Below are positions 24,617-36,806 of a DNA stretch of 64,000 nt, piece by piece. This stretch comes from Calonectria ilicicola (lineage: Eukaryota; Ascomycota; Sordariomycetes; Hypocreales; Nectriaceae): NCBI GenBank assembly GCA_020809705.1, contig CP085828.1, positions 4,712,001 through 4,776,000 of the forward strand, given 5' to 3'. Position 1 is the first letter of the stretch, and the number at the start of each line of letters is the position of its first letter. Both the position numbers and the translations under genes were made by a program. A model generated the notes under the pieces. The model saw only the letters and a program-made list of their open reading frames with translations. It was not told the origin of the DNA and made no database searches.

Positions 24617-26284
24617 CTACAGAGGGTCGTTCCAGTAGTCATTGTGCTGACCAGTGGTGCCGAGAAGAAAGAGAACGTGGCGCAAAGTAAACTCGATATG
24701 GAGAATTTCCACCCATCCATCGGGTGTGTCGGACCGAATAGTCTTGAAATGATAGGGAAGCGATGAATGACAAAGCCTGCGAAGCATTGCCGCTCTTGAA
24801 ATGCTGCCTTTAGTTTTCGTGTCTGCAAGTATCCCCCACAGGTAGCGACCTTCGCGCCTTGACTCGGAGGGCTCTTTGATATCCTCTGGCTTTTGGAGCA
24901 AGACAACATTTGAACCCTGCAAGAGATATACATCATCGCCCTCCTTAGCGTTCCCTTCAGCCACACAGCTATCATGAGGCTGCATGTAATTCCAGGGCCC
25001 GACGCCGTGCGATGCCATACTACTCTGTCTTACGCCTAGCATGATTTCAAAAAATCCATCGTTCTGGAGATCTTGTTTCTCTTGCTTCGTTGGAGCATAT
25101 GGCGTGTCCTCTTCGTAACACCAATCACAGACTGTCTGGTTGGGGCCTGAATGTTTCAAGTGCCCAAGATGCGTGAAGCTGAGTTCATATTTGAGATTAG
25201 AAATGGCTGCTGGGATACTGGCTGTAGCCACACCCTTTGCATCGTGGTGTAGTTTCAGCAAGTTGAAGAGACCCAGTATATGCCCAAACTGTACGACACG
25301 TGGAACAGTGCCGAGTAGTCGAATAAACAATTCTACCGGCGTTGCTGAATAATCCGCAACAACCTCTAAGCCTCTGTCGCTTTCGGCATGTGCGCGTGCA
25401 AGGCCAAGCAGTCCGTAGACACGATCGCGAATGTCTGTACACTGAGCGCGGCCAAACTTCCATACGAGTTCATGTAGCATTTTGTCCGTCATCCCGTTGC
25501 CTTCTTTGTCTTTTTCGCTAAGTTGGTCAAGTACCTTCCTCGCATGTCTTCCCCCAGGCGTGCTTCCGAGGGCCACGTCGAATCCACTGAAACCACCTGG
25601 AACAAAAACACCATTGGCCGTTCTTGGAAGCTTCTTAAAAACAGACCATGGGGTGAATTTGGATCCGCAGAATACGATTACATCTGAAGCCAGAAATAGT
25701 TCTTGAATGATCCATAATCTCCCCCAGTAGGAGCGTTGATATATCGAGTCCAAAGCTTGCCCGTCGGGTTTATTGAAGTCAATTGACCCCAGCCTTGTTT
25801 TCTCGGGCGAATCGTCTTCAGTTTCTTGTGAAGATTGTGCTTCAGCAGTGCAAAGGTCGAATATGCTGTCGCTTTGAGCTGTTCCAGGTCCAAGCCAAGC
25901 CAAAACGCTTTCAGCTTGGCGGTAAACGTCACCCATTCTCTTTACTTGAGCATTTCGCTCGGGAATGTCGTGTTGGTTAATAGATATGGCATCAACAAAA
26001 AATAAACAATCTCGATATTTGCTATTGGCCAAAGCTTTCAAGAAACTGTGCAGGTTGTCTCGAATATACATTGCGTGATTGTTGACAAAAATCTTTCGGT
26101 CGGCATCGGCATTACCCCATTCGTACGACATAGAATTGTAAGCAACGGTTTCGGAAAGATTGTAAATCCCCAAGGAGAAGCTGAGAGGGTCATTGGGGCC
26201 ATTGTCTTCGAACTTCAGTAAGCGAACCTCGCCTCCGTTGGGCGACAAAGTTGTGTAGCTGAAGCTGGGACGATGGGCTGTCAT
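24617..26284 (-). CDS. HET-domain (heterokaryon incompatibility-like) protein
   Basis: Single exon of 555 aa from ATG 26284. The HET domain covers about residues 48-190: YNSMSYEWGNADADRKI, RDNLHSFLKAL, LFFVDAISINQHDIPERN, QVKRMGDVYRQAESVLAWLG, then SYWGRLWIIQELFLA. HET proteins are a fungal-specific expanded family; some trigger programmed cell death on non-self recognition at hyphal fusion, most are uncharacterised. The C-terminal half has no recognised repeat (no WD40 or NACHT). The frame is intact. Which incompatibility function, if any, cannot be inferred. Confidence 0.92.
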   Translation of the reverse strand: MTAHRPSFSYTTLSPNGGEVRLLKFEDNGPNDPLSFSLGIYNLSETVAYNSMSYEWGNADADRKIFVNNHAMYIRDNLHSFLKALANSKYRDCLFFVDAISINQHDIPERNAQVKRMGDVYRQAESVLAWLGPGTAQSDSIFDLCTAEAQSSQETEDDSPEKTRLGSIDFNKPDGQALDSIYQRSYWGRLWIIQELFLASDVIVFCGSKFTPWSVFKKLPRTANGVFVPGGFSGFDVALGSTPGGRHARKVLDQLSEKDKEGNGMTDKMLHELVWKFGRAQCTDIRDRVYGLLGLARAHAESDRGLEVVADYSATPVELFIRLLGTVPRVVQFGHILGLFNLLKLHHDAKGVATASIPAAISNLKYELSFTHLGHLKHSGPNQTVCDWCYEEDTPYAPTKQEKQDLQNDGFFEIMLGVRQSSMASHGVGPWNYMQPHDSCVAEGNAKEGDDVYLLQGSNVVLLQKPEDIKEPSESRREGRYLWGILADTKTKGSISRAAMLRRLCHSSLPYHFKTIRSDTPDGWVEILHIEFTLRHVLFLLGTTGQHNDYWNDPL

Positions 26285-26871
26285 GGTAAAAAGATGTACT
26301 ACCCAGGGCAAATAATATGCAGAGAATTAACCCACTTTTGTCCTAAACAAGTTGGGGTTTGAAGGGCGAGGAAGATGAGTTAATAACCAAATAAGTCCAG
26401 TGGAGATGCGGCTTCTCGAGAGGGGCTGTGCACTAAGACCTCCCAGCCACCCCCACAAGGAATTTAACCTGGCGGCCTACACTCCATGGGCATGCCCATA
26501 TTATCCTGGCCAATGTCTTCCACTATAACCTATCCAACAATTGATTCAGGATGGATCAAATTGTCCCCATTTTTGGTCAGCTAATGTGTGGCGCAGGTCA
26601 TCTCACTCTCCTGATGCAGCCATTGCGCTACACCATTTTCGGTTGTACGACAGAGTACCAGGCAATCTCATTCACTACGGGCTAGTCACGTTTAGTCACT
26701 GTTTCAATTCAAGTTGAAGAGTAGAATTTCAAGGTAGTTAACTCCATAAAGCAATTTAGATCAACCCTAAGCTCGGCTCAAAGAGGTGAAACGAACGACA
26801 AGAAGGCAAGAATGATAACGAAAACATCGCTCAGCTTTTAAGCAAACCCCCCAAGACCCTTTGCATCGCCA
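26285..26871. other. Intergenic region
   Basis: Upstream of the HET gene and downstream of the secreted-protein gene, both on the minus strand. No gene seen. Confidence 0.5.
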
Positions 26872-29800
26872 TTATGATGCATAATCATTCTCACTACCGT
26901 ATCGTTCCTTTAGAAGCCAAATGGAGTAACAGCCTTTTACTTTACCGCCAGTGATCGTATAGATCAAGTCAGGGCTCTCAAGCAATTCTGGCCCCTCATC
27001 TGGGTCGGTCGCCAAAAATACCTTGGATCCAGTACCGTCTTCAAAGTCGCAGACAATCGGATAAAACACACCATCATATGGATCCACGGCAAGATATGCA
27101 TATTTCTTGCCATGGTCCAAGCCATTGCCAAAATACGGGGCCCAGGCAACAACAACTCCAGAGACAGGAATCTCAGAAATGTCCGCAACCCGGAGTCTGG
27201 ACACGCCGAGAGCAGACACGGTGTTGTTATAATAGTACAGCACGCGATGGGTACCATCCGCAATAAGTGTGTCTTGCTGAAATGCCCAACGCTCAGAACA
27301 AAACGGATTATCACTTCCATTGATCATGGCCGCATACATATTGCCGTCAGAGCACGAAACGATATGTGTCCTGCCATTTGGATCCATTAACAATGCGTAG
27401 TCTGTTCCGTCCGCATCGCTATATGAGAGTTTCTTGATGCCTTGGACACTGTACGACAATTGATCCGAAGTGTTTGCTTCTTTCATCTGGTCTGTGAGGC
27501 CGATTATATTCTCCTCAATATTTGCGGTTGCATTGGGTGGAGATCGCCCCATGTGTTGATCGGGTACATCTACATCGGTATGATCATTGAAGTTTCTCCG
27601 GTTCTGGTTGTCGCTTGAGCCAGTCTATAATGCAATATCAGCTTCGTTGTCCCAATCTTCAGTACTCATTTAGTCATCACTCACGCTGTTGATCCCAACT
27701 GGGCTGTCGCTTGCACCAAGGGTGCTGTCGCCGTCCCCACGCCGACCCGGTAACCTCCAAGAATTAGCTACATCCCCCAGAGAAATCGAGAGACTTACTT
27801 GATGCACCTTCTGGCCAAGATATTATCTTTGGTGTCAAACAGATCAGTGTCGTTGAAGCCACCTACTTGAACAAAAAGCTTGTTGCGCCAGGTCATAGCC
27901 GTTCTAACCCCAGTGCACCCATCCGACTCCGAAAAGTCAGCTGAAAAGCGACCTGTTGTGAGGCTGCGCGCGGTTTTTGATCCAATTATAGCAGGAGCTT
28001 TTGCAACACTCTGGATAGAAGGCTCATCAAGAATTCCGGCTGAAACGGTCCATTTAGATATCTTGACATCACATTTGATTGCAACGGGAAGCCCCAATGA
28101 GGCGGCCATCTCAGGCTGGCCTGTTGCCTCGAAGACGGGATTGAAATAAGGCTCCCAGCCGCTATTCTTGCTTTTGTTGGGCTGAATAAGGTCGATGAGT
28201 GCGTGTGCATTGTGCAACCCCATTTCTGCGCCAGCAAGCAGCCTTCCCTCAGTTGTGGCATCAAGATCAACCTTGGACCCAACGGAGATGCGAGGGTCGA
28301 TAGTGACAACGCCATAGCTGAGTCCAGGTAGCCCTATTTCGAAGAGACTGTGGTTAAATTGATCGGTGTATTTCATTTTGGCATCGATGCCTAGCTGGAG
28401 CACAAGTTTCATGTCGATATTTAACTCCAGCTGGCCCTGAGTGAGACCGTCAGTTGGATTCCAGGTTGCTGTCCCTGCAACTCGGGCCGTCCCATGTGCG
28501 CCACAGCCCACGCAAAAAATGTTCAGTTGTCCATCAGAGCTATCGCTATCACCAATACTCCTGTCAGCTCTCTCTAAAACAGAAGGGGTAGGTTCTTCGT
28601 CCGTATTGACACTATCAGTTGCGCCACTGTTTGCGCCACTAATACTCGCGTTTCCCTCATTTTCCATCTTGTCTCTATTTTCATTTTCCGGTTGGGTCCC
28701 AAGAGTATTTAGCAGGATAGAATCGCCCCACGGAGATTTGATCTGCTTAACCGAAGGATCTTGTAGGGTTTTCGCGTTGTCGTCCTCAGAGTCCGGGTCC
28801 GGTAGCTTCCAGGAAAGGCCCTTGTTGATGCTTCCAGGGATGGAACTAGCATGCTGACGTGCAGTGTACATACTAGAAACATTCTTGATCTCCTTTCCAG
28901 TAAAGACACCGCAAAGAGTACAAGCACTTTTGGGAGCGGGACTATCCCCTCGTGGAACATGTCGCCCAGCATTGGGTTCTGGTGTTCTTTTGTCTGTCCC
29001 GGTTTCTCCAAGACTGGGTGCCACCTTGCTGAGAAACATGCTGCAAGAGTCGCTTACCCGTTCAAAACCAAGATCGTCGTCGAGATCTTGATCAAAGAAG
29101 TCTCCTAGACAGGCACTCGGTAATCCATGCTTGGTTTCGGTCGGTGCTTGGCATCTCATGCGATTCTTTGGGGTGTCATCCAGTTGCGAATATGGCGTTT
29201 GAGTCGGTCCTACAGGCTGGGTAACGGTCCATGTGGCGCCTAGCTCTGAGTATTGAGATCCTGCACTAGATCTGGGGCTCCACCACCCCCATTCCGTCTC
29301 TCCCTTGGATATTAAACTATCAGGATGAAAAGACTGGCCTTGGATAATAATACGAAGATTGCTTTGGTCAAACTGCAGATTAGTAACCTTGAAAAAGCAT
29401 CTATCACCTTTGTTGTAGTCGCCACAGCCTGGTATAAATCCCACCACGATTAATTCATCAGACGGCCAGGTATCAGCAGCATGGATGTAAACCTCTTCGC
29501 CGCCAAAAGCTACAATGAGCATTCCATTTCTGTACTCTATACTGCGTATATGATCGCAGTTGTCTAAGTTGACAGATGGGCTGTTGAAGTAGTACGTAAT
29601 CCAAGCATAGTGTCCAGCGCTGGATGGATCTGTTGCGTCTCAGTACTTATCTCAATCGTTTGAACTTGTGAGCTAGCTTACCGGTAATACCATAGTATAG
29701 CTGGGTTCCCATGTTGTTTCCAATGGGAATAATATTGGTCGCAGGTTTTCTATCATAAGACCAATGAATTCCAGGGTTTAATCGCCGCAATGGGACACTG

Positions 29801-30054
29801 TGAATGTAGGTCGCGCTTGGAGTCGCACTGGGATTTTTCCCTTGCTCAAAATTACTACTAGAAGATGGGGGATTGTCAGCTACATGTGTAGTTTCAACGG
29901 CAAGGGTGGTAGGTGTGGGTAGCTTCCTGTCACAGCCGCAATTCGGGCGGCGAGCTAGGCCATCTATGATCTCTGTGGGCTCATCTCCGATGGTAGGCAA
30001 GGTCCTGACGCAGCCCGCAGCAGCCAGGAAGGCCACGAAGCCTCTGAAGAACAT
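26872..30054 (-). CDS. Large secreted protein, DUF7029/DUF7223-like
   Basis: Four exons: 30054-29682, 29629-27799, 27754-27685, 27624-26872; introns 44-60 nt; 1008 aa, all phases fit. Begins with a signal peptide (MFFRGFVAFLAAAGCV). Residues ~120-230 (PSVNLDNCDHIRSIEY, WPSDELIVVGFIPGCGDYNKGDRCFF) resemble, from memory, the fungal extracellular DUF7029 domain, followed by a Ser/Pro/Glu-rich linker and a DUF7223-like beta-rich region (GTARVAGTATWNPTDGL, LELNIDMKLVLQLGIDA). The C-terminal part (YSDADGTDYALLMDPNGRTH onwards) may form a further beta domain. Function unknown; it is probably a cell-wall or extracellular protein. Domain names are from recall and should be confirmed. Confidence 0.78.
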
Positions 30055-31063
30055 GGGCACCAAAAAAATAGCCCTACTAACTAAATGGCAACCAAACACA
30101 ATACAAAGAAGGTACAGAATTCACACGATAACGCCTAAAGAACCAGGAAGGGTTGAGTAAACCACCAAAGTCGAGAATAGGAACAATAGAGGAAATGCGA
30201 GACGATCGGTAGAGAGGCAGAGTTGGATAATTTATTTTGAAATGTTTGTATCTTCGCCATTGGGACCAATCGCCAACCCCATCCGTTGCTCCGTGAATTA
30301 CAAAGTGAGATTTCGGCTAGTATTCTAATGGCATTCATGGCTCTCAATAGTCTGGGCCAAAACGTGTTTGAGGGTCGATCATCGTGAATGTCTCAATGCA
30401 CTTGCCCCGCCAACGTATCCATAGCTTTGTTGCTAAGGAGCCTAGGAATGAAAGCAAATCAAATTTTCTAGAGGAAGAAATGAAGGAATTCAAGTTGTGA
30501 GGGAAATCCATAAGGTTTAAATTAATATGACGTTGGAAATATACAATTAAGTAACAGAGCTGCTGGTTGGAGAAATCGAGTTCTCGTGTACTGGTTCTTC
30601 TTTGGGTCAACCATTTCGCACCAAAGATCTTGGGAAGATGGCCAAGGTAAAAGCTAAGCCACAGTAATCCTAATCCAGATTAGCGTATAGGGCATGTGTA
30701 ACATTAAAGCTAACTTGATTGGACCGTCTTGTGGCGTATTTGTGGCGTTCAAAATCAAGTCAAACAAAAAGTTGTTGTTTGCATGTTTGCTTGTTTGACT
30801 TTGGTTGCCGCCCATCTAAAATTGAAGCTATTCAGACTTGTTCTTTTGGTGTCAGTGGGATATGGATTACAAGGGAAACTGCTTCCGCCAAGGGCTTCAT
30901 GAACGACGATGGTGAAATAATGTATGTTCAATCGGTGCCTGAGATTTCAGGCGCATATTTTATCAACTCGACCCAGTCGTCATTTGGCGAATTTTGTGCT
31001 AGAGCCATTTATGCATTGCCCCCAGAATCATCACTTCTATTGTCTTTCAAATTTACCTTGGCC
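30055..31063. other. Divergent intergenic region
   Basis: Lies between the secreted-protein gene (-) and the methyltransferase gene (+). A frame open from 30719 continues into the methyltransferase but its upstream part looks non-coding, so it is excluded. Confidence 0.5.
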
Positions 31064-31886
31064 ATGGTTACTCAAAGTACACCCACTCCCGATTCGTTGA
31101 TCGAACTAGAGGAGAGCAAAAAATATTGGGAGGGTATTGATGCCACTGTAAGTGGCATGCTGGGTGGGAAACCCTCTGTTTCACGAGTCGATCTACAGGG
31201 CTCGAAGACACTTTTGGCAAGGCTAGGGTTTGGCATCAAGACCGGACGAAAGAGGGTCGCAAGGGTACTCGAAGGAGGGGCAGGGTGTGTATAATTCCTA
31301 TCCAAGCCCGCCATGACCGCGCACGTGTGACGAATGCTGACAAAAAATCGTCATCATGTCCAGCATTGGAAGAATCACTGAAGGTCTTTTGCTTCCTATT
31401 GCTGATTGCGTAGATGTCATTGAACCCGTGACAAAATTCGCTGATGTTCTCCGGAGCAAGCCCGGCGTCGGCAACGTCTACAACGTTGGGCTCGAGGGCT
31501 GGAGGCCAGAAGAGGGTATTCAGTACGACATAATATGGGTTCAGTGGTGTGCCATGTACGTGCCTGACATCCTCTTGCTCGAGTTTCTGGAGAGAGCCAA
31601 AAGCGCATTACATCCGGACGGTGTTATTGTTTTTAAGGAGAACGTCGGCACCAGCGGCAAGGATGTATTTGACGAAGAGGACAGCAGTGTGACGAGGCAA
31701 GTGCAGCCAAAGTGTTATTCAAAATGATCAGGACCAATGCTAACTTGAAATAGAGAGGATGAGACGCATCAGATTTTGTTCAAGAAAGCTGGGTTGAAAA
31801 TCTTGAGAATGGATGTCCAGAGAGGAATGCCTCTGATTGATGGCGTACCACTTTTGCCAGTAATTATGTACGCGTTGAAGCCATAA
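31064..31886 (+). CDS. NTM1: Alpha-N-terminal protein methyltransferase (NTM1/Tae1 family)
   Basis: Exons 31064-31284, 31364-31696, 31754-31886; 228 aa. NTM1/Tae1 enzymes use S-adenosylmethionine to methylate the exposed alpha-amino group of X-Pro-Lys N-termini, for example on ribosomal proteins, in the cytosol. Seen: SLIELEESKKYWEGIDATV, SRVDLQGSKTLLARL, the SAM motif GGAGIGRITEG (created by splicing intron 1), NVGLEGWRPEEG, YDIIWVQWC, VIVFKENV and DEEDSSVTREDE, all characteristic of the family. Intron 2 (31697-31753) has a GC donor (AG/GCAAGT...TAG); only this splice gives SSVTREDETHQILF in frame. Start set at ATG 31064, where family similarity begins. Confidence 0.9.
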
Positions 31887-32729
31887 TAAATTGATGAGTA
31901 ATGAAGCAAAACCATTGGGTTATCGCAGGGTGTTTCAAGTGCATAGATTAGGTTGCATAGCATAGCACTTTACATGGAGCGAATTACGGGCCAGGCTCTT
32001 GGCGAAATTTTTATGGGTAACGAACTTGGTCATGATGGTGCGCCACTTTGCTCCTTTATGGAAGAAGCCAAGGAGCCAAGGAAATGGCTATTGAATAAAA
32101 TGAGGCAGCGTTACGTTTGCGCAACCCATGGCTTCATTAGTACGTGGGCATGAGCAATGAAAAGGGCCCCCTTGTCCCCACGGGCCGTCTTGGCATTGCG
32201 TGACGCTTGGCAATTTCTTGGAGGGCGCGGGATGAAGGGAGAAGAAGGCTACGGAAAAGAGGAAAGAAAAGTGAGAAAATTGAAGAAGGAAAAAAAATTT
32301 TGAGTTCTGCATAGTATATAGTATTTTATAATGAAGTTAGCGACACGGAATTAAGACGAGGCAAGTCGACGTCATTGCCACCGAGACATTAGCTTGCACA
32401 CAAGACGAACGCCGACGAGCCGAAATAAATACGACAACTGAGCGATCCAAGATGACGCCCTGGATAAAACGGCATGGGAGCTTGGGACAGGGACCCACAG
32501 CGCCGTCGGCCATGTCGAGCACGCAATTGCGAATGGAAGGCATTCGTTCGTCTGATGGCTCCTTTTTTTTCTCCCCATGACGGGAGCAGGTTTAAAAAAA
32601 TCCTTAATTAGGGATTGATTGAGTCATTTCGCGAAACAAAATAAGGCGAAGCCTTCTCGCTCTCCTCTGCGCACAGCAGCTTTTCTCTCAACTCGATATC
32701 CTGGCCCACGCGCGCGCATCTGCTCAAAC
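31887..32729. other. Intergenic region
   Basis: No supported gene. Pyrimidine-rich leader (32640-32700) precedes the DUF1275 gene. Confidence 0.5.
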
Positions 32730-33644
32730 ATGGCAGACTCTTCGATTCCCCCCAGCGAAAGCCCCGATGCTGTGAGCAAGGATGGAGGCTCGACCAAGGT
32801 CGGGTCGTCGCAGCGCTGGATCGCCGACGTCGACACCAGATGGGGCGATCTGCTGCTGCTGGTGTGCTTCCTGATTGCTGGCCTGGTGGACAGCGCCGCT
32901 TTTAACATGTACGGATGTTTCGTCAGTATGCAAACTGGTAAGCTACAGAGCCCTGTAAATTAATTATTCATGGCGCCAAATGCTAACTGGTGCAACCAAA
33001 CAGGCAACACAATTTTTGTTGGTCTTGGAGTCAGCGGCCAGCCTGAAAACCTGCCCAGCAAGGCCTGGTCGCGCTGTCTGCTCGCCATCGTCTGCTTCGC
33101 CCTGGGTGCCCTCTTCTTCTCCAGCTTTCACCGCCGCTTTGGCCCTCAGAAGCGCTGGGTGCTGGCCGTGTCGTTCCTGATCCAGGGCGTCATCACGGGC
33201 ATCGTCGCGCTGCTAGCCACGACAAACGCCGTGCACAACACGCCGCAGGGTCGCGAGACAATCCACCGCGATGGCAACATCATCGAAACGGTGCGCGACT
33301 CGTTCCCCTGGACCGACTTTGCGCCCATCACCCTGCTCGCCTTCCAGAGCGCCGGTCAGATTGTCGCCAGTCGCGTGCTCAAGTACAACAGCATGCCAAC
33401 TGTGGTGCTGACTAGCTTGTACTGCGATCTGATGAGCGACGCGAAGCTGTTCACGGCCCCAGTCACCGACAACGCCGACAGAAACCGACGGTCTGTGGGC
33501 GCCGTGCTGCTGTTTGCTGGTGCCGTCAGCGGAGGATTCCTGTCCAAGTCGTGGGTTGGATTCGCAGGTCCGCTCTGGATTGCCGCGTTCCTCAAGACGT
33601 GCATCGCCGTCGCCTGGTGTCTGTGGAGGCCCAAGGCAGTCTAG
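32730..33644 (+). CDS. DUF1275 (YoaK-like) integral membrane protein
   Basis: Exons 32730-32937 and 33004-33644; intron 66 nt; 282 aa. Matches the DUF1275/YoaK family: DLLLLVCFLIAGLVDSAAFNMYGCFVSMQTGNTIFVGLG near the start (quoted in parts: LVDSAAF, SMQTGNTIF), then further helices and the AFQSAGQIVASRVLKYNSMPTVVLT region (core: SMPTVVLT), ending in two helices. Six TM segments are plausible. Bacterial and fungal members are uncharacterised; a transport role is speculative. The intron falls within the conserved QTGN motif. The gene is noticeably G+C-richer than its flanks, typical of an expressed conserved gene. Confidence 0.9.
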
Positions 33645-34133
33645 ATGTAATTTGAGGCCTGAAATCAGTATGAGAGGGTGAAATAGATGGTTGATACCAG
33701 AGAGCTTTGATGCGACATAAAATTAGATGGGTAGATTAGTGATGTAGACGTTCTTCTAGAATAGAGATAGAATAATGGGATAATTCTTAGTACTACTGTA
33801 AATTGTCGATCATCGTGTCCAAATACAGTAAAACATATTAGCCTCATTTATTTGGGTGGGTGGTATTGAAATGCCAGGCACCATCTCCAAGAAAACAAAT
33901 GGGTGAATCCCGTGTCATGGCTGCATCCTTTGAGGAATATGAGAATGGTTTGGTGCGGGGGCGGGGTCAGTGAGATTGATCTCATAACAGCAGACTCTCA
34001 ACTCACTCACTCACTCACATTCACACTCACATTGACCAAGCAACACACTAAATTTGTATTAATTTTTCAATTTTTTTTATTCATTCAGTCTACTCTATGA
34101 TTTCATGATCTCTTTAATTTTTTATATTCTCCC
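33645..34133. other. Convergent intergenic region with (ACTC)n microsatellite
   Basis: Shared 3' region of the DUF1275 gene and the dehydrogenase gene. It contains a short ACTC/TCAC microsatellite around 33995-34030. No gene seen. Confidence 0.6.
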
Positions 34134-35210
34134 TTAGATGACGTTCTTCAGCTGCTGCTTGGCCTGGAACTTTCTCAAGTTCTCAGCAATCAGCGCCTCG
34201 GATCCCTGAGGTCGTCCACCAGCGGCGTGAGGCGACACGATAACATTGGGGGCCTTCCACAGGCGGCTCGACTCGGGGAGGGGCTCGACCTCAAAGACAT
34301 CGAGGGCGGCGCCGCCAATCTCGCGCTTCTCGAGGGCATCAGCCAGGGCGTCCTCGTCAATCGCAGTGCCACGACCGACGTTGACGACCCAGGCGTGCTT
34401 GGGCAGCAGCTTGAGGCGCTCGGCGTTGAGGGCGTGGCGGGTCGAGTCGGAACCAGGCAGGATCATGACCAGGGCGTCGGTCTGGGGCAGCAGCTCAGCG
34501 AGGCTGTCCTCGCCGTAGATCTGCACGCCGTCGCGCACGCCGGCGCTGCGGGCCACACCCCGGACCTCGGCGCCGAGGCCGCGGAGGTGTGGTGTCAGGG
34601 CCTTTGCAATGTTGCCAAAGCCCCAGACGAGCACGCGGGCGTCGCGCAGAGTTGTAAAGGCTCCAGCCGGGCGGTCGGGCTGCGGGCCTCCCAGGTGCTG
34701 GGGCCACTTGGACTGCACCTGATAATCGCGCATCTCGTAGAAGCGGCGGGCGGCGTTCAGCAGCAGACCCAGAGTGTGCTCGGCGACGGTGTGGTCGTGC
34801 AGGCCTGAGCCCGTTGTGATGATGATCTTGGAGGCGTCGAAGCCTGCGCCCAGGACGTCGTTAGGGCCCGCGGCCAGGGACTGGATCCAGCGCAGGTTCT
34901 TGAGGCGGCCTGCCGCATCCTTGAGGTTCTCGGCGCTGTTGGTCCAGGTCACGAGCACGTCGGCGTCGGTGTGCTCCTCGGGGATGAGCTGCTTGACGTC
35001 GTAGGGCTGGAGCTCGACGGAGAATCCGTCAATGCTCTGGATGTCGAGCTTGAGCGACGTGGGGTACAGCAGCTTGACCATGTTGACGGCTTGGCGGAGG
35101 CTTGGACGTGTAGTAGAGTAATGAGACGAGGAGAAGACACTTTGAGGGGCCACGCCCCGGCATATATGACGCCGGAAGCCCAGTCCCAAGCTGCTGCCCA
35201 CACGAATCAT
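34134..35210 (-). CDS. D-isomer-specific 2-hydroxyacid dehydrogenase
   Basis: Single exon, 358 aa from ATG 35210. The fold and catalytic residues of NAD(P)-dependent D-2-hydroxyacid dehydrogenases are visible: LAAGPNDVLGAGFDA, HDHTVAEHTLGLLLNAAR, nucleotide-binding VWGFGNIAKAL (third Gly of GxGxxG is Ala), catalytic Arg in NVGRGTAID, Glu in DVFEVEPLPESSRLW, and His in SPHAAGG. It reduces 2-keto acids to D-2-hydroxyacids or the reverse. Residues 1-45 are rich in Arg/Ser and lack acids (MIRVGSSLGLGFRRH), suggesting a mitochondrial presequence; an alternative start is ATG 35081 (MVKLLYPTSLKLD). Substrate not determinable. Confidence 0.92.
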   Translation of the reverse strand: MIRVGSSLGLGFRRHICRGVAPQSVFSSSHYSTTRPSLRQAVNMVKLLYPTSLKLDIQSIDGFSVELQPYDVKQLIPEEHTDADVLVTWTNSAENLKDAAGRLKNLRWIQSLAAGPNDVLGAGFDASKIIITTGSGLHDHTVAEHTLGLLLNAARRFYEMRDYQVQSKWPQHLGGPQPDRPAGAFTTLRDARVLVWGFGNIAKALTPHLRGLGAEVRGVARSAGVRDGVQIYGEDSLAELLPQTDALVMILPGSDSTRHALNAERLKLLPKHAWVVNVGRGTAIDEDALADALEKREIGGAALDVFEVEPLPESSRLWKAPNVIVSPHAAGGRPQGSEALIAENLRKFQAKQQLKNVI

Positions 35211-36806
35211 GGTTTCCGGAGAGAAGCCCGCTCCAGAAAAAGAGACCAATTGCGTCCGGGCCTTTTCCTGATGATTTCAACAAAAATCCGCCCACCGAAG
35301 CCGGAGCGTCAATCGAGTGGTATCCACCGTGGGGGTGAGAGAGACTCAAGCTTTGGGGGAGACGAGGCGGTTGTCAGTCCAGTCCTCTTTTTTCTCCTTA
35401 GCGTGTGTGGAGATGGTTGCAACGGCTCCTTTTTTTTTCTCCCTCTTGACAAGGTGAGCGAGCGGGGTAAGCGCCGGGAAGCAAAGAGAGGCGAGACGGA
35501 AAAGGTATCCGTTGGCGAGGTTAAAGACGGATAAGACGAGATGGTTCACAATGCCAAGAGTAGGAGTCGACTCCAAAACCAGGCACATACATGTTATGTG
35601 GTCAGCGCCCTCACGCATTTCTATTGCAGGTACACGGCCAATCTTGTATTCGCAGTTGGAGAACAACCCCAACCTTGCAGTGGAGACTAGACCATGGGGA
35701 TTGGGGGTCCGTTCCATACCATGTGACCCCGTTTGCAAAACTCTAGATGGCTCCCGGGCAACAAAAAACTGGTCATGGTTTATTATAGCATGAACAGGTA
35801 GTACCGAAAAAGCCTACTTGGAGCCGGCAAAAAGCAGTCAAAATCAAGACGTGAAATTACGACAACAACCAATGCTACAACCACATCGATAACATGCTCT
35901 AGCATGCCTATGACGCAATCTGAAGCTGAGTGGACCCGTCCAAAACAGCAAGTCATCCCAAACGCCAGCGCCATCGCCGATTGATCGATCCACCCTGGCA
36001 TTCTCCACGTTACTCGACTATTAGAACTCGAATACCGTAAAGCCTACTTGTATTCAATCAATTTGCCCCATAATTGCCGGGTTGAAAGCCTACAGGCTGT
36101 TAAAGAAACGCCGAAAGCCCCGCCGCGTTGCCCGTTGCGGGGTCTTCGGATGGCAGACCGGAGCTAAGAAGGCCTTTCTCGGATGGATGATCCACCGGCT
36201 TGTTTTCCTTGATCAACAAGCACATGTGAATGGCACCTTCATTTGTACTGCTGAGTTCGGTTCCCAGTCAATTCCACCGGGATAAAGATGATGCGATTCT
36301 TGGTTGTACATAGATCAATGCTGACATCTGATCCAGTCGTGACGACATGACGGTCTTTGTCCATCTTACGATCTATACAACTTCACCGTCATTGAAAAAC
36401 CTCACTGGACTATTTAGACTCACATATGTTACTGATTTCTTTATTATATTGAATGCCTGGAATAATCCAGTTGCGATATGCCGAAACCACTTGTGCCTGA
36501 AAAAAAGACAAAAAAAAAACCAGCTACCCTATATTACAGATTAAACCTGTGCCTGGCTGATCGCCATGAGGATTCTTGCCCATTTTCTTTTCTTTATTCT
36601 TTTATATTCCTTTCTTTTATGGTGTTGGAATATAGTATTATTAATGACCATTTTTATGTAAGTTCTGGTTATAATATACAGGCATTTTCTATTCTATTTG
36701 AGAGAAGATTGTCGTTTATCCGCTAACTATAATCAATCTGGCAAACGATCTGGAACCAATGAAGTTTTGAATGAGGAAACAGCCTCGTAGGTATACGCAA
36801 TAATGA
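35211..36806. other. Intergenic region, no gene recognised
   Basis: Promoter of the dehydrogenase at the left. Several ORFs up to 130 codons (e.g. 35346-35738 -) lack domains. A+T-rich from 36300 on. Nothing else seen. Confidence 0.5.

Noticed and set aside
33995..34035. Short tandem TCAC/ACTC repeats
   Set aside because: A simple microsatellite, not a CRISPR array or regulatory array.
34227..34808. 193-codon plus-strand ORF opposite the D-2-hydroxyacid dehydrogenase
   Set aside because: Antisense shadow produced by the high G+C third positions of the real gene.
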